In this document: positions 1-6,976 of the stretch, piece by piece
Numbering within the stretch: position 1 is the stretch's first letter
Layout: every line of letters begins with the position of its first letter
Assembly (NCBI GenBank): GCA_003024985.2
Contig: PXIH01S0000649.1
DNA length: 12,663 bases
Reading direction: 5' to 3' (one strand)
From: Euperipatoides rowelli
Taxonomy: Eukaryota; Onychophora; Udeonychophora; Euonychophora; Peripatopsidae
Program-made: the position numbers and the translations under genes
Notes under the pieces: generated by a model
What the model saw: only the letters and a program-made list of their open reading frames with translations
Databases searched by the model: none
What the model was told of the DNA's origin: nothing

Positions 1-1386
1 AAAAAACATTTTGTTGTAGAAAATAAAGTTCAGAACAAGTTAAATAAGATTAGTTTATTGCAGACAGGTGTTAATACATCTTGTTGGAAAACTGCATTTA
101 TAAAGCCTTTATTCAAAGGGAGTGACCCATTGAAGTTTGAAAATTACAGGCAAATTTCTGTGCTGCCGATTATGGGAAAGATATTGGAGAAAATATCTCA
201 CTCCCAACTGCAGGCTTTTATAGATAATAGCCAATTTTTGAATTCTGCTAAAAGTGGTTTTAGGAAGTCATATTCAACTCTTACCTGTTTGTTGGATTTG
301 GTTGAAGGGTGGCGTAATTCCGTTCACTCTGGTAATGTCATAGTAGTCATTTCCCTTGATTTGACGAGTGCCTTTGTCTGCCTTCCTCGACACCTAATTA
401 TAGAGAAGCTGAAAGACTTAAATATGGGTGCTGTTGAGCTGGCGTGGTTCAAAAGTTTCCTGTCCAATAGGTTTCAGATGATTAGACATAACAATGTAAT
501 CACGTCAAGGCAAAGGGTGAGATTACATTGATGGCATTACTGATGTTTTTATTCATTCTAAGCTAACTCTGTTTGCTGATGATATTGTACTATCTTTAAG
601 TGGTTCTGATGTCAATTTGATCAACCTCAAACTTAATTCCAATTTTAAAAATCGGTTAAGTTTAAATGGGCTAATGCTCAATCCTAAAAAAACTAAAATG
701 ATCGTAGTTGGTACAAGAAAACGAATAAGAGGTTTTTCTCTTGATGGGTTATCCATTTTATATTGTGAAGAATCTATTGAAACTTTTGACCAACTCAAGA
801 TATTGGGGGTCTTGGTGGACAAATTCCTTACTTGGGAACCTCATGTTACATCCTTGATTGGGAAAACAATGGGTCTATCAAAAATGTTTCGACTTAGGGC
901 TTATCTCAATATAACTTGGTTTGGTCGCCTCTAGACTTAACTATTGTGACATTCTATGGGGAACCTGTAAGAAAAGTTTAATAGAAAGAGTTCAGGTAGT
1001 TTCCAATACTGCCGCAAGGGCCATAGTATTTGGAAAGGGCCGGTCTAGCGCTACCGCTGCAAGAGATGCATTGGGTTGGCACTCACTAGATCTATTGAGA
1101 ACGCTTCACCTAATATGTCTAACATGGAAATCATTTGATGGTTATGCCCTGATTTATCTCTCCGAAGCATTGGGGATTGGAACCCAAACTCATTTTTATG
1201 GCACTAGGTCCATGACTTCTAAAAATTTAAAAATAGAGTATCAGAAAACAACCCAAGCATTTAAGTCATTTTCTAAAAGAGCTTCTAAATGTTGGAATAC
1301 TATTCCAGTTGACATCAGAAATATATCTTCTATTTTGCTTTTTAAAAATAAGATTTTGCATTATCTTGTTAATATTAAAAATTGAT
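1..1386 (+). pseudogene. LINE ORF2 reverse transcriptase, broken, 5' end outside window
   Basis: The ORF2 protein reverse-transcribes the element's own RNA at a nicked chromosomal target. Frame 1 (1-531) carries the fingers and palm: WKTAFIKPLFKG, NYRQISVLPIMGKILEKI, SGFRKSYSTLTCLLDL, and motif A as SLDLTSAF with the catalytic Asp kept (the following AFD is AFV). Frame 2 (521-934) carries LTLFADD, with the catalytic FADD at 572-583, then NGLMLNPKKTKMIVVGTR. Frame 3 (about 918-1386) carries SRLNYCDILWG, NTAARAIVFG, LGWHSLDLLRTLHLICLTWK and KCWNTIPVDIRN, the usual C-terminal block of CR1-like ORF2. The PQGS/turn segment expected between motif A and FADD is missing, and frame changes fall there and near 905-920. 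The protein is therefore dead. No endonuclease domain is in view; it would lie upstream of the window. Confidence 0.9.
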
Positions 1387-1550
1387 TGTGTATATTTTTA
1401 TTGTTGTAATATTGCATGTTGTAATTTTTTTTTTAGAGGAGCACTTTGGGGTGAAGATCCCAAAACAGATAATAATAATAATAATAGTAGGACAACCTCG
1501 CTGGACTAAAGTCTGTTGTTGTCCGACATATTTGTATTTGTATTTGTATT
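1387..1550 (+). other. LINE 3' UTR with two hairpins and (TTTGTA)n tail
   Basis: Two small inverted repeats lie between the ORF2 stop and the tail. TTTGGG at 1445-1450 pairs with CCCAAA at 1459-1464 across an 8-base loop. GGACAAC at 1490-1496 pairs with GTTGTCC at 1518-1524, with a nested GAC/GTC pair at 1504-1506 and 1511-1513. An (ATA)n run sits between them at about 1470-1486. The tail TTTGTA is repeated three times at 1531-1550. In CR1/L2 LINEs, a 3' stem-loop followed by short tandem repeats is the RNA element the RT recognises to start copying. Assigning that role here is inference by position and shape. Confidence 0.6.
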
Positions 1551-1552
1551 AG

Positions 1553-1597
1553 TGATGATGATGATGACGATAATGATAATAATTATTATTATTATAC

Positions 1598-1630
<33 letters not shown>

Positions 1631-1632
1631 TA
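1553..1632. repeat. Compound trinucleotide microsatellite (GAT)n-(AAT)n-(ATT)n
   Basis: TGATGATGATGATGA passes into GATAATGATAAT, then AATTATTATTATTAT, a short ACAGT break, and a longer (ATT)n run to about 1632. The AAT and ATT parts are self-complementary, so the block could fold on itself. It starts right after the LINE tail. Either it grew out of the element's 3' tail repeats or the LINE inserted next to an existing repeat; the sequence does not say which. Confidence 0.9.
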
Positions 1633-2712
1633 ATATCAGATCATATATTATTTTCCAAGTATTTCATATCAAAGAAATACGTTTTCCTGATTTCAAAACT
1701 TATATATTCTAATTTCAGATTAGAAAACTTGTTTTTTTTAAAAAAAAAACAACAACATATATTTGTTTCTTAGGTGAATTAAAGTAAATACGATCATGAT
1801 TGCACTTACTTTAGGCAGTGGTGGTGTTAGAGCTTTCTACGGTGGGGGTGGGGGCTTGCCCCAATCACATTGATTTACCTTTTATGAAAAGTTCAAGTTT
1901 TCCAAGAAATGAAACTGGCCTAAATTAATAATGCTCAAGAATAAAATAATGCGAACGTAATCGGCTGTTATTATATCTATTTAAATAATAAAAAAACCCA
2001 GCCAAACAAATAAGTATAAACAAATAAAACTGTTTAAAATTAATAAATCATAATAAAAGTTTTATCAAAATCCTTGCTAAAAGTTTTCTTTTAAAATATA
2101 GGCATATATATAATTAAATGATTGATTCAATAACAAAAATCCTTTACCAGGCTTTCTGCAATTGTTTTATTCAAAGACATCTCTCACTACCCCCTACCTT
2201 ATTAGCACAAAGATTTTAAATTCTTCAAAGGAGATCCTGAGTTTTTTTTCAAATGGAGCTCTTGAGTTTGCTATTGATTTTTTTTGTAAAATTTACTCAT
2301 TGGAGTGAATTTTTTTTTATTGTTTTTAGATGGGTACCATTCTTGTTACTCTACTTACTTTAACACTTTGGAAAGTCTTATTTCTAAGTTGTTGTTTCAG
2401 TCTGCTTCCCTTATTAATTAAGTTTCTTTGGGGAGGTAGTCTGTCTGTGATTGGTTTTTTTTCTTGTCCATTAACAAGGAAAAGGTCTCCGCTTCACTAA
2501 TTGGATCTTACCCGGTTCTGAACAAATTTTTTTGTACCAGACACTTCCAAATTTTATTCGCCACCTTTTTATTTTAATTTTCAATTTTTTTAATTGTGGA
2601 GAAATTTAGTTTTGTACCTCTTCTGTTTGTTGTTTGCATTGAATATTTTTCTAAAATTGTTTTTTTAATGTAAAGTCTTCTTTATCATACAGTTGTATGA
2701 TGTCTGTTGTAT
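1633..2712. other. A+T-rich stretch without a gene; may include U3 of the + strand LTR
   Basis: No ORF here looks like a protein. The stretch has many homopolymer T and A runs. A G-rich patch at 1841-1854 ends in a small hairpin: GGGGC at 1851-1855 and GCCCC at 1858-1862, with a two-base loop. By position, its right part should hold the U3 of the 5' LTR of the Gypsy element that starts near 2804. No second LTR copy exists in the window, so the left LTR border cannot be placed. Confidence 0.5.
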
Positions 2713-2713
2713 T

Positions 2714-2720
2714 TATATAG
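2714..2720 (+). promoter_or_regulatory. Possible LTR TATA box of the + strand Gypsy element
   Basis: TATATAG lies about 83 bases before the proposed LTR end at 2803. This is the distance range expected for a TATA box in U3 with a short R-U5. In A+T-rich DNA such a word is common, so support is only positional. Confidence 0.25.
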
Positions 2721-2803
2721 ATTATGATATAAATGTAGTAGTAAAATTTCTAAATGTTATTTCTGAAGTTATTTAAATTTTTTTGTGTGTATTCTTATTC
2801 GCA

Positions 2804-2820
2804 TGGACATAGTTAGTTAG
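2804..2820 (+). other. Possible primer-binding site of the + strand Gypsy element
   Basis: The sequence reads ...TTCGCA then TGGACATAG. A CA dinucleotide (2802-2803) as the LTR end, followed at once by TGG, is the standard LTR/PBS arrangement, with TGG pairing to the tRNA 3' CCA. I do not recognise the tRNA. The same junction form occurs in the - strand element at 12207-12211. About 100 bases of 5' UTR, including a T13 run at 2833-2845, separate it from the first Gag ATG. Confidence 0.35.
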
Positions 2821-2905
2821 ATAGGGGTATTCTTTTTTTTTTTTTCTGCATCCGCCTTTTCCACACTGCCATTCTGTCTCTGAAAATTGTATAAATTTAA
2901 AACTC

Positions 2906-3911
2906 ATGATGGATACTAGAAGCAAATTAAAAGAAAGTGAGACCAATAAAACGGTCACTAATAGAGTTGACACTGTTCACAATAAGGGAGATGGGAGTGA
3001 TAGTACTCCCACTGTGGAGCAATTGTTGAAAGAGATTAATGAAAGGGATGATGAAATAAGTAGGTTGAGTGCGATCATAGGGCATGATGTCATTAGTAAG
3101 TGTGAATCTGTGATGAATGTATGCATCAGTAAAAATGATTGTGAATTCAAGTGTACTGACATTGAGAGTTCCAAGGGAAACAAAAGTGTAAGGGGGGGTT
3201 AACAAAGCCTAGAAAGGGGGGGGGGTCCAATTAAACTTATACCCATGTTCACATGGGATACTAAAGACCTAAGTGGGATGAAGAGGATAGTGTCATCATT
3301 TAGAACATTGGCCAAGAAAAATGAATGGTCTGATACTCATGCCCGCGCCACTTTTGAGTCAAAATTGGCAGGAAAAGGGTGAACTAAATATTTTGAGGCA
3401 ATGGGTAATGTTGAAGGCATGTCATTTGATGATAGGTTGAGTGAATTCGAGAGGGTGTTTAGCAGGGAGCTTAATACCTCACAGAGTCAAGAATTATTCT
3501 GGACATGTGTTCAAAGACAAGACGAATTGGTGACTTCATTTAAATCGAGATTGATAAGTCTTGGTAACATATATAAAAAAGGGGTCGAAGACCCCTCTGT
3601 ATTCAAGCATCTACTGGCACAACAGTTCATCAAGGGTCTACTTGATAATTACAGGATTGAGGTAATAAGGGCGAGTTCCTCACAGGAGTCTAAACAGCAT
3701 GGAGTGTCAGATATAGAGCAAATGAAAGCACAGTTAAGTAACTTACAAGCTGAACTAAAAAAATCATCTTGGTGAAAAAGCATCCCAAGTCATCAGATGT
3801 TGGGAGTGTGGGAGACTTGGTCACCGTAAGTGGGACTGCATGAATTACCGTCAGCAAAAGAGCTCTAATAATGATCAAGGCAGACAAGGTAACTTCAATT
3901 CTTTAAACTAA
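2906..3911 (+). pseudogene. gag: Gag of the + strand Gypsy element, with two in-frame stops and a frameshift
   Basis: Gag packages element RNA into particles. The start is the first ATG of the pair at 2906/2909. Residues about 35-55 (VEQLLKEINERDDEISRLS) look like a coiled coil. The same frame continues past TAA at 3200-3202 and TGA at 3380-3382 to 3775. The capsid part includes MFTWDTKDLSGMKR, SEFERVFSREL, FKSRLISLG and QQFIKGLLDNYRIEVIR, each with a counterpart in the - strand Gag. A shift of one base within the A7 run at 3757-3763 moves to frame 3, which holds a perfect CCHC knuckle (CWECGRLGHRKWDC, C-x2-C-x4-H-x4-C) at 3798-3839 and ends at TAA 3909-3911. G7 (3192-3198) and G10 (3216-3225) runs flank the first stop and could hide an indel or sequencing error. 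Confidence 0.85.
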
Positions 3912-4025
3912 AGGGCCCCTCCTCGATCAATTCCCATAGGGGATTAGCCAATAAACAAAAAGAATTTGGGAATCAATTTAGTATCATGAAAGAGAAGAAT
4001 AAACGCATCAGCAAAATATATCACA

Positions 4026-4400
4026 ATGGTAGGGTTAGGGCGAAGTTTTCATAGCGCTTATGAAGGAAAACCCCTGATTGATGTCAGAGTCATGGGTCAT
4101 TACACCAGGGCGTTGATTGATACTGGCATGCAGTTATCCCTCCTTGACTCAGATTTTATCAAGGTTGATGACAGATTGAAATTGGGAAGTGGTGTCAAAC
4201 TTGTGACTTCTCTATCTACTGGTTACACTGACTCTAAATGTGTCGAGGTGTCAATTAGCATCTGTGATATTGAGATATATCACGAAGTGTGCATAACCTA
4301 ATCACAATCAATGTCCCTATAGGCTTATATTGGGATATGACACACTTTATAAACTCAATGCCATTATTGATGTTCGAAGGGGAAGCTTCAAATTGATGTA
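4026..4400 (+). pseudogene. Retropepsin-type aspartic protease of the + strand Gypsy element
   Basis: The protease would cut the Gag-Pol polyprotein. The frame from 4026 carries GKPLIDVRVMGHYTRALIDTG, with the catalytic DTG at 4119-4127 followed by MQLSLLDSDF; most family members have Ala after DTG, here Met. This frame stops at 4301. The retropepsin C-terminal motif LILGYDTLYKLNAIIDV continues in another frame at 4324-4374, so at least one indel separates the halves. The 115 bases before 4026 should be the nucleocapsid-protease linker but are open only in pieces. The DTG block matches GILDSG in the - strand copy. Confidence 0.75.
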
Positions 4401-4518
4401 CCATTGGGTAGTTTGGACGACCTTAATCATGTTAGTGATGGAATCCACAGCTTGGGATGTTGTCATTCTCTACTAAGTGATGAAACTAATAATTAAAAAA
4501 AACCCAGCTTGAGTGAGC

Positions 4519-5321
4519 TGATCAAAGTGGAAGAAAGGTCACTTAGTACTCAACAGAGAAAAAAACTTGATGAAATATTAACTGAACATAAAAAAATCTT
4601 GATTGAAGATGTCGCCGAATGACCGGGGCTGATCTTCCTCCTTATAAACCAAACTTCTTATCTGAGGAAACCATATAGCCTATCAGCGCCAGTACATGGT
4701 ACCTCACAAGCTTTACGTTCCTATCCGGAAAAAAATGGATGGCCTCGAAAGGGCAGGCATAATATCTAAAACGTGTTCCAACTGGAACACCCCTGCCATG
4801 TTTCTTGAGAAGAAACCTCCTTCAACTGCTTGATCTGAAGAGAATAAATCAGATTGTGGAAACATTCAAATACCCGTTAATGAGGATTGATGAGATTATT
4901 GAAAAGTTAGGTGGGTCTAGGGTGTCTTCTCCCGTGACCTTAATAATGGCTATTTCAATGTCAAACTGCATGATAGTGTCAAAGATAAATTTGCATTCAG
5001 TGCTCCGTTCGGGCGCTATAAGATGGAGCGTTTACCACAAGGTCTATCAACCAGCACCGGATGATTTCAGAAAGTCATGAACGAGGCACTGTTTGATGTC
5101 ATTTCTGATGGCCACTGCATGGTCTTCCGAGATGATATTATCATATATACTGAGGATGTTAATGATCATTTAAGAGTACTTGGTCTTTTTCTGAGAGCAT
5201 TAAGGAAAATAAACATGGCAGTGCGACGTCTAAGTGTGTTTTATTTAAAAGATCCCTTAAGTTCTTAGGTCATGTAATTGATCAAGATGGGTTCAGACCA
5301 TCTTTAGAGAATATAATCGTA
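4519..5321 (+). pseudogene. pol: Reverse transcriptase of the + strand Gypsy element, broken and cut off
   Basis: The N-terminal linker LSELIKVEERSLSTQQRKKL through ILIEDVAE (4519-4620) is followed by frame changes near 4620, 4680 and 4810-4830. QRQYMVPHKLYVPI and the fingers block NWNTPAMFLEKKP come next, then YPLMRIDEIIEKLGG (4873-4917). From about 4925 frame 1 carries motif A, FSRDLNNGYFNV, with the catalytic Asp at 4936-4938 and apparently one residue fewer than the - strand copy (FSSLDLNNGYFNV). DKFAF and LPQGLSTSTG follow. A TGA at 5062-5064 interrupts the frame before FQKVMNEAL. The catalytic box FRDD is at 5125-5136 (usual Y changed to F). After about 5225 the frame changes again to SKCVLFKRSLKFLGHVI and ends at SLENI near 5315, where homology stops. 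RNase H and integrase are missing. Confidence 0.87.
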
Positions 5322-6976
5322 TAATAAAAATCAAAGCTTAATTTATTTCTTAAGTCTTTAATTTAAATTCATCCACACAGGTGAACTCAGCGTACCGTAT
5401 AACCTTTGATTAGTGGCGCTAGTGTCTACCAATTAAGGATAGATCAAAACTCACTTTTCTAACTTTTTATCAAAAATTTATTTGAATCAAAAATATAATA
5501 CTTTATTAATATTCAAAACTCAATCACTCCTCGTATGTATTTAATGCTGACCTTGCCATGATGCTAAACTCAAAAATGACAAACATGACACTAGTAATTT
5601 CAACCCAGTGGTTTGCAAAGATGGTCTTATTAAGGCTACGACTGTCCGTAATTGTTCCCTAATTATCCTACGTTGAGGTGGTGGCTCATGACCAAAAAGA
5701 CTTTTATTACTTACTCTTCCTTTGACTAGCAATAAACACTGCTTCAATGGATACCGTTTTGAATGGCAACGCGTCCCTTGCCTCAATATCTCTAAAGTCC
5801 ATTAATAAAGTAATTGATGGGGTTCAAAGCTAGCTGTAATAACCAATAACCTGTATTTGAACTTAAGTTAACAACTTAAAAAAATCCTTGACTGCTAGTT
5901 GTACAGTAAGAAAACTTTAGATACGGTAATAAAACAAGTCGTGTTTAAAAAAAATATTTATTTGCATCAGATTAAAAAATAGGGATTTAAAAATCTGTGA
6001 TTAATATTTGGAGTAGCTAGGAATCTGAGGTATCAAATTAAATGGCTTGTCAACCTCTACATCATGCACTATCAACAAATACAATTCTTTATAATAATAA
6101 TATCTCTATTTCCTACTTGAGCAATATAAGAATACATTTTATTCCGATAATTGACCCTACCCCGGAGGGTGGTCTTTCCCTCAACAAAAAAATAAAAAAA
6201 CTTACACGACTGACTTTATTACACGGTAGTAAAAAAAACAATCATATCCCTATCACTTAGAATGTTGCTGATATGCAAAAGTACTTTTAATGAGAACTCT
6301 GATATTTTATAAAATGTCAAAAGTCCTCTCTCCCTAACTTTTGTCCCTATCAGGAGCTTAAACTGCGAGATCCTTGTTTAGACCCCCACTCCAGTCTGTT
6401 TAAAACCGCTCATGCTCAAAAGTACTATCTAGCTCCATTTCGCCAAAGACTCGAGCAACAACATTTCTCCCAAGGCAACAAAAAAAAAATAGGTTCAAAA
6501 CTTTGACCTATTTTGACTCTACAAAAACTAAAAAAACTTATTTTCATAGTTGATGTTTGAAAATTATGACATTTCCTCCTGATGCCTGCTAATTGGACTA
6601 ACGCTCAAACTGCCCATCGAAACTCTTAGCTAATAATAAAAAAATGATACTCATATTGGTTTTAAATTTATTGTTTGCAATCTTATTTTCAGTCCAAGAC
6701 TGTTGCTAAAAATTACAACTCTATTAGTCCCCCCTTATATAACAAAATTAATCAGCTCAACTATTCATATCTCACTTATTCTTCTCACTTATACTTATCA
6801 TTTACTTTCTTCTGTCAATCCCACTCATACTCTCTAACTTCTAGGCATTCATTCAACCTATATACATCAATTACACCCATTTATTCTACATTTATTCATC
6901 CACGCTAACATTCATACCGTTCACACTGAGTAACTGTAATACAAAACTTCACCCTTAAAGATCTATTTCTCCTTGG
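5322..6976. other. A+T-rich stretch of about 1.65 kb without a supported gene
   Basis: The small ORFs here (for example 5541-5786 on -, 6042-6260 and 6675-6908 on +) have low-complexity or unfamiliar translations and no motif I recognise. By position, the part below about 6945 should include the 3' LTR of the - strand element, if it survives. I could not find a convincing copy of the 12210-12663 sequence in it. Small structures: a hairpin ACCCT 6154-6158 / AGGGT 6166-6170 in a locally G+C-rich patch, and a near-perfect hairpin at 6488-6512. A purine-rich stretch on the - strand at 6947-6974, just after the integrase stop, could be a decayed polypurine tract. Confidence 0.5.
6488..6512. repeat. 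Small inverted repeat
   Basis: AATAGG (6488-6493) pairs with CCTATT (6507-6512), and TCAAA (6495-6499) pairs with TTTGA (6502-6506). One unpaired T at 6494 sits between the stems and the loop is two bases. Function is unknown; it may be part of LTR sequence or chance in A+T-rich DNA. Confidence 0.5.

Larger units (their letters stand above)
1..1550 (+). mobile_element. Non-LTR retrotransposon (LINE, CR1/L2/Jockey group), 3' portion, degenerate
   Basis: The stretch holds, in order, the RT fingers/palm, the FADD catalytic box, the thumb, a C-terminal domain and a 3' UTR ending in (TTTGTA)3. There is no RNase H and no integrase after the RT, and no LTR, which is typical of the CR1/L2/Jockey group. 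The open frame runs off the left window edge, so the 5' end is outside the view and 5' truncation cannot be judged. Frame changes near 520 and near 915 show the copy cannot make an intact protein. The exact clade is an inference from the C-terminal block and the microsatellite tail; a search of a repeat library would decide it. Confidence 0.88.
2804..5318 (+). mobile_element. Ty3/Gypsy LTR retrotransposon, truncated after RT
   Basis: The internal region reads 5' UTR, Gag (2906-3911), protease (4026-about 4400) and RT (about 4519-5321). Recognisable residues align with the - strand element at 6977-12084 through all three, so both belong to one lineage but are clearly diverged. Homology ends in the RT/connection segment after SLENI near 5315; RNase H, integrase and the 3' LTR are not found downstream. 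In-frame stops and several frameshifts mean this copy is not autonomous. The break could be a deletion or an insertion of other DNA at about 5318. In the second case the missing 3' half would lie beyond the right window edge. Confidence 0.85.

Noticed and set aside
553-822. 89-codon open frame on the - strand
   Set aside because: It lies opposite the LINE RT, whose + strand translation has clear motifs; it is a shadow.
1516-1773. Open frame rich in Ile, Met and Tyr
   Set aside because: It is a translation of the trinucleotide microsatellite and flanking A+T-rich DNA.
1841-1862. G-quadruplex
   Set aside because: Only two runs of five G lie close together; four runs of three or more are not present, so only a weak two-layer form is possible.
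2927-3205. 92-codon and 68-codon open frames on the - strand
   Set aside because: They are antisense to the + strand Gag N-terminus and show no known motif.
3380-5064. TGA read as Trp or selenocysteine (variant code)
   Set aside because: At the clearest aligned site (8657) relatives have Lys or Arg rather than Trp, TAA and TAG stops also occur, and the LINE and Gypsy frames use TGG for conserved Trp.
5541-5786. 81-codon open frame on the - strand
   Set aside because: No recognisable domain, no support from neighbours; most likely chance.
6048-6130. Possible 3' LTR end (TGTCAACC...) matching TGTCAATG at 12210
   Set aside because: The first few bases and a TATTTCCTA word agree, but similarity fails over longer distance, so I cannot call an LTR pair.
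6042-6908. Two open frames on the + strand (6042-6260, 6675-6908)
   Set aside because: Low-complexity Ser/Tyr/Asn-rich translations from pyrimidine-rich DNA, with no homology I can see.
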